From positions 1 through 64,000 of the forward strand of contig VXOJ01000016.1 in NCBI GenBank assembly GCA_009840115.1: a stretch of 64,000 nt of DNA. Direction: 5' to 3'. Of the stretch, positions 8,615 to 18,100 are shown piece by piece (the first letter of the stretch is position 1; each line of letters starts with the position of its first letter). Source of the DNA: Gemmatimonadales bacterium. Its GTDB lineage: Bacteria > Gemmatimonadota > Gemmatimonadetes > Palauibacterales > Palauibacteraceae. The notes under the pieces were generated by a model that searched no databases, was not told the DNA's origin, and was given only the letters and a program-made list of their open reading frames with translations. A program made the translations under genes and the position numbers.

Positions 8615-9876
8615 GACGTCTCCTCCTCGGGCACGACGTGGAGGACCGTGAGGCCGCTCGGGTCGAGCACCTCGCGGGCCACGCGCTCCACGTCCGCGCG
8701 GGCGACGGCTCCGTAGCGTGTGAAAGCGTCGTTTATGTAGGCGGCGTCGCCCCGCAGCACGGCGGCGTGCGCGATCGCGTCCGCCCGGTCGCCGAAGCCC
8801 GCGCGCCCGTTCAGGAGCCCGCGCCGGGCCCGGTTCCTCGCCCCCTCGATCTCTTCCTCCTCGACCCCGTCGCGGAGCAGGTCGTCGATGACGTCTCTCA
8901 CTTCCGTCTCGAGGTCGGCGGCGGCGACGCCCGGGCGGGCGGTCGCGACGGCGAAGCACATCCCGGCGCTTTCGGTCGGCCAGGTGAAGGACGTCGCGTC
9001 CGCCGCCATCTGCTTCTCGTACACGAGCGTCTTCTCGAAGCGGGAACTGTTCCCGTCGGCGAGCAGGTAGTTGAGGATGACGACGGCCTCGAAATCGGGG
9101 TCCGCGTAGCACGGCGAATGGTACATGAGGTACACCCTGGGCATCTGGACGCGGTCCCGAAGGAGCGCCCGGCGCTCTCCGCCGCGCGCCGGCACGGGGA
9201 CGTCGGGGCGCGGCGCCACCGGTCGCGCCGGAATCTCCCCGAACCAGGCCTCGACCCGCTCCAGCGCCGCGGCCGGATCGAAGTCGCCGACGAGGACGAG
9301 GGTCGCGTTGTTGGGTCCGTAGTGGAGGTCGAAGAACTCGTGCACGTCCTCGAGCCGGGCCGCGTCGATGTCGGGCATGTAGCCGATGGTCGGATGGCGG
9401 TACGGGTGTCCCTCGTCGTAGGCGCGCGCGAGCAGGGTCTCGAACGCGAGCCCGTAGGGACGGTTCTCGTACGCCTGCCGCCGCTCGTTCTTCACCACCT
9501 CGCGCTGGTTGTCGAGCTTCTCCTGGGTGATCCCGGGCTTGAAGAACCCCATGCGGTCGGACTCCAGCCACAGGCCGAGATCCAGTTCGTTCGCGGGCAG
9601 CGTCTCGAAGTAGTTCGTGCGGTCGAACCACGTCGTCCCGTTGAGGGTGCCGCCGGCATCCTGCACGAGCTTGAAGTGGTGCTCGCGCGGCACGTGCTCG
9701 GACCCCTGGAAGAGGAGATGCTCGAAGAGGTGCGCGAAGCCGGTCCGGCCGGCGCGCTCGTTCTTCGATCCCACGTGGTACATGACGTGAACGGCGACGA
9801 GCGGCGCGGACGTATCGGGCTGCAGAACGACCCGCAGCCCGTTGTCGAGCGTGTGCTCAAGGATGTCGAATCTCAT
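8611..9876 (-). CDS. M16 zinc peptidase, catalytic subunit
   Basis: A 421-residue M16 (pitrilysin-type) metallopeptidase. The inverted zinc motif H49-L-F-E52-H53 lies in FAHLFEHLLFQGS, and the downstream conserved helix DNQREVVKNERRQAYENRPYG supplies the third ligand region. No signal peptide is seen at MRFDILEHTL, so it is probably cytoplasmic. It is coupled (GTGA) to an inactive partner and begins 38 nt after the 3' end of the rnpB gene on the same strand. Such two-gene M16B pairs degrade short peptides; the natural substrate here is unknown. Confidence 0.92.
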   Translation of the reverse strand: MRFDILEHTLDNGLRVVLQPDTSAPLVAVHVMYHVGSKNERAGRTGFAHLFEHLLFQGSEHVPREHHFKLVQDAGGTLNGTTWFDRTNYFETLPANELDLGLWLESDRMGFFKPGITQEKLDNQREVVKNERRQAYENRPYGLAFETLLARAYDEGHPYRHPTIGYMPDIDAARLEDVHEFFDLHYGPNNATLVLVGDFDPAAALERVEAWFGEIPARPVAPRPDVPVPARGGERRALLRDRVQMPRVYLMYHSPCYADPDFEAVVILNYLLADGNSSRFEKTLVYEKQMAADATSFTWPTESAGMCFAVATARPGVAAADLETEVRDVIDDLLRDGVEEEEIEGARNRARRGLLNGRAGFGDRADAIAHAAVLRGDAAYINDAFTRYGAVARADVERVAREVLDPSGLTVLHVVPEEETS

Positions 9877-9914
9877 CGCTGGTCTCCGTGCCGCTCCCGG
9901 CGCCGCGGCATGAG

Positions 9915-10313
9915 GTGAGGCGGAGGGAGATAAGCCGGGTTCTGTTACCGACGGGCCAGGCCCGCGGCGAGGTCATCTATCTGGGACCTCGGTTTCCCGA
10001 GGCCTCGTGCGGCCTACCCGGAACTCGAACGCGACGGGCCGCCGCTCGTTCCTGCTTGGCCTTGCTCCCGGCGGGGTTTGCCGTGCCGTCCCTGTCTCCA
10101 GGAAACGCGGTGGGCCCTTACCCCACCCTTTCACCCTTGCCTGTGCGTCTGGACCCCTGAGGGTCTCAGTCAGCCATCGGCGGTCTGCTCTCTGTGGCAC
10201 TTTCCGTCGCCTCGCGACGCCCGGGCGTTACCCGGCGCCGTGCCCTGTGGAGCCCGGACTTTCCTCGAACGGCGTGACGCGCACCCGTCCGCGACCTCTT
10301 CTCCCTCCGCCGC
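9915..10313 (-). ncRNA. rnpB: RNase P RNA, bacterial class A
   Basis: Catalytic RNA that trims tRNA 5' ends. On the minus strand the 5' core GAGGAAAGTCCGGGCTCC, then AGGGTGAAAGGGTGGGGTAA, GGTAGGCCGCACGAGG, CAGATAGATGA and the 3' core ACAGAACCCGGCTTAT appear in the canonical order. A 12-bp P1 helix closes it: GGCGGAGGGAGA (from 10311) pairs with TCTCCCTCCGCC (9930-9919). Length ~400 nt is normal. Ends are set from P1 and are accurate to a few bases. Open frames crossing this region are not genes. Confidence 0.97.
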
Positions 10314-10328
10314 GGACAACCTAATCGA

Positions 10329-10358
10329 TTGGCAACCCCTTGAGGAATTGTCTACTCT
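10329..10358 (+). promoter_or_regulatory. Possible sigma-70 promoter for the plus-strand secreted cluster
   Basis: TTGGCA at 10329-10334 (5/6 to consensus) and TACTCT at 10353-10358 (only TA...T matches), 18-bp spacer, in the divergent gap between rnpB and the propeller gene at 10445. Weak -10 element, so this is only a suggestion. Confidence 0.25.
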
Positions 10359-10444
10359 AAGGGTAGGAGGAGAAGTGTCCGGCGGAACGGGTTTCCGGGC
10401 CCGGAGACTTCAGGGAGAAGGAGTCGCGAACGCGCGTAAATCGT

Positions 10445-11578
10445 ATGCTACCTGAGTCTGCCATACCCCGCATGGCGATGGCCTTGTGGGCGCTGGGAAC
10501 GACGGCCGCGGCGGCCACGCCCGCGGTCTCCCAGGAAATCAGCCCCGACGGCCCGTCGTCGTATTACGTCTACGTGGCGGCCGAATCGGAGGATCGCGTC
10601 GATCTCATCCGGTTCGATGGCACCGGTGCGTCGGTGCTGGATTCCGTCTTCGTGGGCCGTTTCCCCACGGAAATCGACGGGCCCCACGGCCTGGCGGTCG
10701 ATCCGAGCGGGGAACGGTGGTACGTGACGCTCGCCCACGGGAACCCCTTCGGCACGGTCGTCGCCTATTCCACGGAGACGAACCGCCCGCTCGGGAGCGC
10801 GGAGCTGGGGCTCTTCCCCGCCACCATGCAGGTGACGCCGGCGGGGCTGCTGTTCGCGGCGAACTTCAACCTGCACGGCGACCACGAGCCGAGTTCGGTG
10901 TCGGTCGTCGACGTCGGCGCGATGATCGAGGTCGCGCAGATTTCGACCTGCACGATGCCGCACGGCTCGCGGCTCACGGCGGACGGGGCGCGGCACTACT
11001 CCGTGTGCATGATGGACGAGATGCTCGTGGAGGTCGACGCGCACCGGCTCGAGGTCACGCAGCGCTTCCTCCTCTTCCCGGGCTCGGAGCAGGCGTGGCC
11101 GCACGACTGGCTCCCGACGCGGCCGGTGGGAGCGGCGGCGTGCAGCCCGACCTGGGCGCACCCGGCCGTGGACGGACGCCATGTGTACGTCGCGTGCAAC
11201 CGGAACGCGGAGGTGCTGGAGATCGATGTGGGGTCGTGGCGGGTGACGCGACGGTTCGAGACGGGCGAGGGCCCGTACAATCTCGATGTGACTCCGGACG
11301 GCGCCTACCTCGTGGTGACGTACAAGGGCGGGCAGGCGACGGGCGTCTGGGATCTGGCCGACGGGACGGAAGTGGCCCGGGTTCCGAACACGCGGACGCT
11401 GCCGCACGGGATCGCCATCTCCCCGGATTCCCGGTACGCCTTCGTGAGCGTGGAGGGGGTGGGCGGAGAGCCGGGGACGGTGGACGTGATCGACCTCCGG
11501 GCCGGGGTCCGGGCGGCGAGCGTCGACGTGGGGAAGCAGGCGGGCGGCATCGCCTTCTGGAAGGCGGAACCGCGGTGA
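10445..11578 (+). CDS. Exported YncE-like beta-propeller protein
   Basis: A 377-residue protein with a signal peptide (hydrophobic residues ~10-28, cleavage near AVSQ). The mature part is a run of ~40-residue blades with the YVTN/NHL-type cadence: GPHGLAVDPSGERWYVT, MQVTPAGLLFAANFN, GPYNLDVTPDGAYLVVTYKG, PHGIAISPDSRYAFVSVEG. This is the pattern of periplasmic or surface seven-bladed propellers. No catalytic residues are recognisable. Its stop is overlapped (GTGA) by the start of the metallopeptidase-like lipoprotein, which is in turn coupled to a beta-barrel, so the three are likely made together and act in the envelope. Confidence 0.82.
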   Translation: MLPESAIPRMAMALWALGTTAAAATPAVSQEISPDGPSSYYVYVAAESEDRVDLIRFDGTGASVLDSVFVGRFPTEIDGPHGLAVDPSGERWYVTLAHGNPFGTVVAYSTETNRPLGSAELGLFPATMQVTPAGLLFAANFNLHGDHEPSSVSVVDVGAMIEVAQISTCTMPHGSRLTADGARHYSVCMMDEMLVEVDAHRLEVTQRFLLFPGSEQAWPHDWLPTRPVGAAACSPTWAHPAVDGRHVYVACNRNAEVLEIDVGSWRVTRRFETGEGPYNLDVTPDGAYLVVTYKGGQATGVWDLADGTEVARVPNTRTLPHGIAISPDSRYAFVSVEGVGGEPGTVDVIDLRAGVRAASVDVGKQAGGIAFWKAEPR

Positions 11579-14445
11579 GGCGCGGCGCGCTGGCCGTGCT
11601 CGCGGGGGTGCTCGCGGTCGCGTGCGGGGACGGAGGGAGCACGGAACTCGGCTCTCCGCCGACGACGCTCGTCCCCGTTTCCTCCGCCGTGGACACCATC
11701 GTGACGGGAGAGGCCACCGACCCCCCGATCGCGGTCCGGGTCGAGGATGCGCTCGGCAATGCGGTCGAGGGGGCGCCGGTCCGCTTCGTGATCGTGCGGG
11801 GCGAGGGCGAGCTTTCGCCGGGGGTCGCGGTCGCGGGGCAGAACGGCGTCGCGGAGTCGGTCTACCGCGCGGGGCCCACGCCGGGCGAGGCGGAGATCCA
11901 GGCGGACATCCCGAGTGCCGCGAACGTCCCGCCGCTCCGCTTCCTCGTCTTCGCGGAGGCCGCGGACACGGTCCGTCTCACCATCGTGGAGGGCGACGGC
12001 CAGCGGGCGGAGGCGGGGAGCCAGTTGCCGCTCCCGTTCTCCATCCGGGCGGAGACGACGAGCGGCGCCCCGGCCGGCGGCGTCCGCATCGCGTTCGGCT
12101 GGACGGCGCCCGAAGAAGCGCCGGCCGCGCTGGAAGCGGAGGAACTGCCGGAGGCCGGGGACACGGTGGCCGTGGCGGAGGCGCCGGAAGCGCCGGCGCC
12201 GGAGGAATCGCCGGAGAGCGGGGGCGCCCTCACGCACGACATCGTGATGACGGACGCGGACGGACGCGGCGGGGCCGTCTTCACGCTGGGCTCGCGTCCG
12301 GGCGAGTACCGGATCCACGTCTCCGCCACGGGCGGCGTGTACTCGGACACGCTCTCCTTCTCGGCCACGGCGCTCGCATCGGCGGGCGGCGCCGTACAAC
12401 TCGACTCGGTCGGGAACGGAAGGCTGGCCGCGGGCACGCGGGCGCTCCTGTACGGCGGCGGCTTCCGCCCGGTCGCGGCCGATAACGAGGTGTGGATCGA
12501 GGGCACGGCGGCGACGGTGGTGAGCGCCACCGAGACGGAACTCACGGTTGAAGTGCCGGCCTTCGCCCGCACCTGCCTGCCCGAGCGCGAGGTCGGCGTG
12601 CGGGTGCTCGCGGGCTCCGACGCCAGCAACGGTCTCCTCGTTCCGATCGAACCGGCGAACCTGCGCGTGGGTCTCGAGGTCGGCGAGTCGCTGACCCTGC
12701 GCGGGCCCGTCGAGGTCGAATGCGTCCAGTTCCGGCCCGGCGCGCCCGCGGAAGCGGGAGAGCCGGGAGAGCCGGGAGCGCCCGAGGACATCGGGGCGGT
12801 GACGCGGGAATACCGGATCGTCATCGGCAACACGGGGCGCGGCGCCTCGAGCGGGCTCCCGCTCCGGCTCACGATGCGGACGCCCGCCGACATGTCGGGG
12901 GACGGTCCGGCGGCGGCGCTCGACGCCAGGGCGATCGATCCCCGGGTCGCGGACGCCGCGCTCGCCGGCACGCGCAGGGACATCGGGATTCGCGCACGCA
13001 CGCTTGCCGCACTTGTTCAGGCCCGGATCTCGCCCCTCCGGCCCGATGGCTCGACGGCGGTTTCGGCGCCTGTCCCGGGAGACACGCTCGAGTACTTCTT
13101 CTCCGTCGGTCCGGAGCTGACGGCGACCTGCGTCGACCCCACGAGGACGGTACGGGGAGCGGTGCGAGCCGTGGGCGACGGCGTGGTCCTGGTGGAGGAT
13201 CTCACCGCGCCCGCGGGGGGTCCGACGGAGGAGGAGTGGCTCGCGCTCGCCGCGGAACTGGACGAGACGGTGCTTCCGGCCGTGACCTCCTACTTCGGCC
13301 CTCCCGAGGACATCGACCGGAACGGACGGGTCGTCGTCCTGTTCACGCCCGATGTGAACCGGCTCGGCGACGGCGATGCGGGCGTCGGCGGGTTCTCCCT
13401 CCCCCAGGACCTTGCGGCCTCGGGGCGGGGCGACGGCGAGTTGTCGGACCCGGACGGCGGCCTCTGCCCGGCGAGCAACGAGGCGGAGATCGTCTACAGC
13501 GTGAGCGCGGACCCCGAGGCGACGCTCGGCCGCGCCGTCTCGACGGAGGATCTGCTGCGGGAGACGCCGGCCCTCGTGGCGCACGAACTCCAGCACATCG
13601 TGAGCGCGGGGCGCCGCGTGCCCGTTTCTTCGGCGGGGTTCGGGGCCGCCGAGGAAGTATGGCTGGATGAGGCGCTCTCGAGTCTGGCCGAGGAGGTGGC
13701 GGGACTCGCCGCGCTCGGGCTCCCCGTGGGCGAACGCCTCACCTTCGACCGCGTGTCCGAGACGCCCGAGGCACTCGAGGCCTTCAACGCGTACATGCTG
13801 GGCAACTTCCGAAACCTCGGCCTGTACATGCTCGGACTCCCCGGGGCCCCCACGGTGTCGACGGACGACCCGGACGGCGTCGGCGGGTTGCAGATGCGGG
13901 GCTTCGGCTGGTTCCTCCTGCGACGGCTGGCGGACCAGGCGGGAGGGGACGAACGGGCCTTCTTCCGGTCCGTCGTCGGGGGCGGTCAGAACTACGGGCG
14001 CGGGATCGCGAACCTGGAGCGGGTCACGGGAAGGGAGTGGGCGAACATCCTGGCGGACGTGTCGGTTTCGCTGGCGCTGGGCGCCGGGACGCTGGGCGCG
14101 GGCACCGAGGATCCCTCGGAGGAGGATCTCGAAGCGCCGGAGGCGGGGCCGGACGCGGGGCCGCCGCGCGCCGCGGCAACGTGGGACGCCACCGATGTGT
14201 TCCGATCCTTGAATCAGGATACGGACACCCGATCGGGTCTTCCGACCGCGATCGCGCTCCGGGCCGAGCCGCTGGGGTTTGAAACCCGGGTGCTGAGCCT
14301 CGACGTAGGGCCGTCGAGCGTACAGTACTTCTCACTCGCCTCGGTTCCCGGCGCGCCGGGCCTTTCGCTGTCGCTGGAAACGGCGGGAGGGGCCCCGGCG
14401 GGTGAGACCGCGGAACCGCTAATCACGATCGTGAGGATCAAATGA
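11575..14445 (+). CDS. Large lipoprotein: Ig-like domains plus HExxH metallopeptidase-like domain
   Basis: A 956-residue lipoprotein starting at GTG 11575 (GTGA overlap). The signal VRRGALAVLAGVLAVAC ends in a lipobox (Cys ~17). Residues ~30-290 contain bacterial Ig-like repeats (VEDALGNAVEGAPVRFVIV; SGAPAGGVRIAFGW) interrupted by an acidic Pro/Glu/Ala stretch (~180-220). An IPT-like segment follows. The C-terminal third contains HELQH (H670) and, 28 residues on, WLDEALSSLAEE (E699), the spacing of gluzincin-type peptidases such as M30. It is probably a surface protease with adhesive stalk domains. Substrate unknown. The frame upstream of 11575 is only an open extension over the propeller gene. 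Confidence 0.78.
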   Translation: MRRGALAVLAGVLAVACGDGGSTELGSPPTTLVPVSSAVDTIVTGEATDPPIAVRVEDALGNAVEGAPVRFVIVRGEGELSPGVAVAGQNGVAESVYRAGPTPGEAEIQADIPSAANVPPLRFLVFAEAADTVRLTIVEGDGQRAEAGSQLPLPFSIRAETTSGAPAGGVRIAFGWTAPEEAPAALEAEELPEAGDTVAVAEAPEAPAPEESPESGGALTHDIVMTDADGRGGAVFTLGSRPGEYRIHVSATGGVYSDTLSFSATALASAGGAVQLDSVGNGRLAAGTRALLYGGGFRPVAADNEVWIEGTAATVVSATETELTVEVPAFARTCLPEREVGVRVLAGSDASNGLLVPIEPANLRVGLEVGESLTLRGPVEVECVQFRPGAPAEAGEPGEPGAPEDIGAVTREYRIVIGNTGRGASSGLPLRLTMRTPADMSGDGPAAALDARAIDPRVADAALAGTRRDIGIRARTLAALVQARISPLRPDGSTAVSAPVPGDTLEYFFSVGPELTATCVDPTRTVRGAVRAVGDGVVLVEDLTAPAGGPTEEEWLALAAELDETVLPAVTSYFGPPEDIDRNGRVVVLFTPDVNRLGDGDAGVGGFSLPQDLAASGRGDGELSDPDGGLCPASNEAEIVYSVSADPEATLGRAVSTEDLLRETPALVAHELQHIVSAGRRVPVSSAGFGAAEEVWLDEALSSLAEEVAGLAALGLPVGERLTFDRVSETPEALEAFNAYMLGNFRNLGLYMLGLPGAPTVSTDDPDGVGGLQMRGFGWFLLRRLADQAGGDERAFFRSVVGGGQNYGRGIANLERVTGREWANILADVSVSLALGAGTLGAGTEDPSEEDLEAPEAGPDAGPPRAAATWDATDVFRSLNQDTDTRSGLPTAIALRAEPLGFETRVLSLDVGPSSVQYFSLASVPGAPGLSLSLETAGGAPAGETAEPLITIVRIK

Positions 14446-15107
14446 GACGCCCGTCCGGCGTTCTTCGCTTTCTCTTTCTCTTTCTGTGCGGGCTCGCTCC
14501 CGGAGCGTCGCAACTGACGGCCCAGATGACCCCCGAGGCGCCGCTCGGCGGCGATACCGGTCCGGAATTCTTCGGACTCGCCGGCGTCATCCAGCCCCTC
14601 AACAACCTCACGGACAATACCGGCGCGTACGGCACCGTGATGCCGCCGGACGTGATGATGGGGGGCGAAGCGACCTACTGGGCCTCGCGCTCGGTGGGGA
14701 TCGGCGTCATGGGGCTTTATTCACCGGCGACGCTCGAAGGCGTCGGCGGCGGCGGCGGATTCGGACGTGGAATCGGAACGCTGGGCGAAATGGAGTACCT
14801 GGCGGGCACGGTGAACCTGACGTTCCGGCTGCGGTCGGCGGGCTCGGCGGGCGCGCTCGAACCCTACTTCACGGTGGGCGGAGGGCTCCGGCAGTTGAAG
14901 TTCTACGGCGCCGAGGTGCCGAAACTCAGCGCGACGGATCCGATGGCGACGGCCGCGATCGGGATCCGCGTCCAACTCCTGTCGTCGCTCTGGTTCCGGG
15001 GCGAACTCCGGGACATGGCGTCCTACTACATCTCCGCCCAGACGGACGCGTCGAAGCTGCAGAACGACGTCGGCATCACGATCGGCTTCGGCTACCGCTA
15101 CCGCTAG
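14442..15107 (+). CDS. Outer-membrane beta-barrel protein
   Basis: A 221-residue protein with a signal peptide (FLFLFLCGLAPGASQLTAQ, cut near residue 28). The mature part has alternating hydrophobic strands with Gly/aromatic turns (YWASRSVGIGVMGLYSPA, EYLAGTVNLTFRLRS, EPYFTVGGGLRQLKFYG), ending in the aromatic-rich ITIGFGYRYR, like 8-stranded barrels. Starts in an ATGA overlap with the lipoprotein gene, making it the third member of a secreted three-gene unit. No family name is supported. Confidence 0.75.
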   Translation: MRRPSGVLRFLFLFLCGLAPGASQLTAQMTPEAPLGGDTGPEFFGLAGVIQPLNNLTDNTGAYGTVMPPDVMMGGEATYWASRSVGIGVMGLYSPATLEGVGGGGGFGRGIGTLGEMEYLAGTVNLTFRLRSAGSAGALEPYFTVGGGLRQLKFYGAEVPKLSATDPMATAAIGIRVQLLSSLWFRGELRDMASYYISAQTDASKLQNDVGITIGFGYRYR

Positions 15108-15122
15108 CAGCGTCCGCCACCT

Positions 15123-18100
15123 CTAACCGGACGTCCCGCCCGTTCCCGCGGGCGGGACGCGCACCTCCAGGGTCCCGGGCGGGATCGAAACGGACGTCTC
15201 CCCGCCGTTCGGCCACACGACGTGCAGCGTCGCGGGACCGGCGGGCGGGTCGCCGGCCAGGCCGAGCGTCTGCGTCGATTCGTGGCGGGCCAGATAGCCC
15301 TCCCCCGACCGTACCTCCCGCGCCGGACCGAACGTGCCGTCCGCGTATTCGAGCCGGAGGCGGGCGCCGATGGCCCGCGGGTTCGCGGCCGGGCCCTCGA
15401 GCGTGACCCGGAGGCCGGGCGCCGCACCGACGTTGCGGTAGAGCCGGGTCTCGCCGCCGTTGACGCCGAAGGCCACGTCCACCCGTCCGTCGCGGTCGGG
15501 GTCCGCGAGCGAGACGGCGCGGGCGTCTCCGTAGACGGCGATCCCGGACCGGGGGGCCGGAACGGGCTCGAAGCCCCCCTGGCCGTCCCCTCTCAGCCAG
15601 AGTCCGCGCCCCGCGTCGTAGCGCGGCGCCCCCGGCCGGCCGGCGTAGAAGTTCTGCGCGAGGACGAGATCTTCGTGACCGTCCCCGTCGAGGTCGGCGG
15701 CGGCGACGCCGAAGGCGGGCGCGCGCTGGGCCGCCGCGGGCAGCGGGGCGCTCTCGAAGCCGGAGGGGCGATTGAGCCACACGGTGTGGCGGAGTTCGTT
15801 CGCGTCCAGCCGGCGCTCGGGGTCCAGGCCGCCGATGAGGTCGGTGAGCGGCGCGCGTGCGAAGCGCTCGTACGTCACCCGGAGGAGGGCCGAGAGTCCG
15901 CCTGGGACGGCGAGCGCGTCCCTGCCCCGTAGAGGGCGCCACACGCCGGATTCCGTCCGGGCCTCGACGAGATCGACGATGCCGTCGCGATTCATGTCGC
16001 CGTAGATGAGGGAATAGGCGGACGGCACGTCGAGATTCGCGCCCCAGCCGGTGGCGACGAGGTCGGGCCGTCCGTCCTCGTCGAAGTCCGCGGCGGCGAG
16101 GCCGTTCCAGCGCCCCGTGAGACGCGTGAGCCCCAGCGCGGCGCTCACATCGGTGAAACGGCCCGCATCGTTGCGAAAGAGGCGGACGCTGCCCCACTCG
16201 AGGGCGAGCGCGAGATCGGGGTCGCCATCGAGGTCGTAGTCCGTGAAGAGCGCGGCGGAGACGAGCCCCAGGCGCGCGAAGGGGCGGGAGCGCTCCGCAT
16301 CGACGCGCAGGGCGTCGCCGTCGTGGATCAGCAGGCGGGAGTCGACGGCGATGGGATAGGCGCCGGGGGCGACGCGTCCGCCCACGAAGAGGTCGAGGTC
16401 GCCGTCGCCGTCGATGTCGGCCTGGGCGAGCGGGCCGGTCGCAGCGGGGAGCTGACCGGGCGGGGCGCCGGGGGCTTCGATGAGCGGGGGCGCCGGCGCG
16501 GACGCGCCGAGCGGCGCCGCGATGACCGCGGGAACGGCCGCGGCTTCCGCGGGCGAGCCCGCCTCGTACGCGCTCGTGCCGATGAGCAGCGCGACGCGAC
16601 CGTCGGCCGCGCGGTGCGGCAGCACGGCGGTCGCGTCCCACGCCAGCGCGGGCACGAGGGCCCGCGGGGCGGCGAAACCGTCCCCCTCGTTCCGAATCAG
16701 GACCGGGCTGCCCCCCCGGCCGCTCCCGCCCACGAGATCCGCATCGCCGTCGTCCTCCCCGTCGATCCACGACACGCCGGGGCCGGGGCGATCGAGCGAA
16801 TGGGGCAGGAGCGGCTGCCGGAGCCGGTCGTCGAAGGGCGATTCGACATGCCGGTGCCCGAGCCGATCCGAGATGTCCACGAAGTGCGCGCCGGCCTCGG
16901 CCGTCGCCGCCGTGGCGGGGCCGGCCGGGTCGGGAGCCACCGGCTCCGCGGTGGCGGCATCGATCACGTATTCGCGGTTCGCGACGACGCCTGCCAGCCG
17001 CGTGCGGCGGCCGTCCGGCCAGTCGACGGTGAGGACCATCTCCCCGTCCGACGCCGCGGCGAAGCTGGCGGCGGGTTCCGACGAGGAGAGATAGGCGCCG
17101 CCCGCGGTGATCTCCCGCACCTGGGCCGGAAGCCCGTCGGGTCCGTCGAGGCGGATCCGGGCTCCGATCCCGCGCGTGTTCGGGCCCGGCCCCCGCAGCC
17201 GCACGAGGATACGGGGCGCCGGAGCGTCGTTGCGGTACATCACGGGCGGCGCGCCGAGCCGGGTCACGACGACATCGAGGTCTCCGTCGCGGTCGAGGTC
17301 GCCCGCCGCGACACCGTGCGAGATGTCCGCTTCGACCCCCCAGCGCCAGCTCTCGCTCACGTCCGTGAAGCCGTCCGCCCCTCCGCGGAAGGCGACGTTC
17401 GGCTGCGCGAGCGGCGGGAACATGCGCAGGGCCTGGTCCGCCGGCAGCCCGGGGATCGCCGCCACGCGCGCGTTGGCATCGCCGTCCAACTGGTCCCACG
17501 CGTGTCCCGTCGTCACGAGGATGTCGTTCCAGCCGTCGAGGTCCGCGTCCATGATGAGCGCGCCCCACGTCCAGTCGGAGGCGGCGAGCCCGAGTTCCCA
17601 CGCCGCCTCGGCGAACGTGCCGTCCCCCCGGTTGAGCTGGACCGCGTTCCGGTTCACCTGGATTCTCGTGTCCGTGACGCCGGACGGTTCCGGGACGGCC
17701 TCGTAGCTCGGGGTCTGGACGAGGCGCACCGCCGCGTCCCGGGCGAGCATGTCGGTGGTGAGCAGATCGAGGTCTCCGTCGCGGTCGAGATCGCCGACGT
17801 CGACGGCCATCGAGGAGAGGCTCGTCGTGCGGACGGCGACGGCCGGAGCGGGCGCGAACGTCCCGTCGCCGCGGTTGATCCAGATTCCGTCCTCGCTGTT
17901 GAAGTCGTTCGCCACGTAGAGATCCGGGTCGCCGTCCTCGTCCCAGTCGCTGAACCTCGCCGCGAGTCCCCAGTCGCGGGCCGGCGTCGAGACGTTCCCG
18001 CGGGAACGCGCGAGGGGCGCTCCGGGGGCCGCGGGCGCGAACCGTCCGTCCCCGAGTCCGGTGTAATACTCGTCCGGCTCGCCAAGCTCGAAGCGGCGCA

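Noticed and set aside
10007-10455. Short plus-strand open frames over the RNase P RNA
   Set aside because: The region is fully explained by rnpB; the frames have no protein features.
15132-15159. 11-bp perfect inverted repeat (CGTCCCGCCCG / CGGGCGGGACG) near two converging genes
   Set aside because: Lies inside the coding end of the FG-GAP protein, has no T-tract on either strand, and could be a by-product of Gly/Pro/Arg codons. Not called as a terminator.
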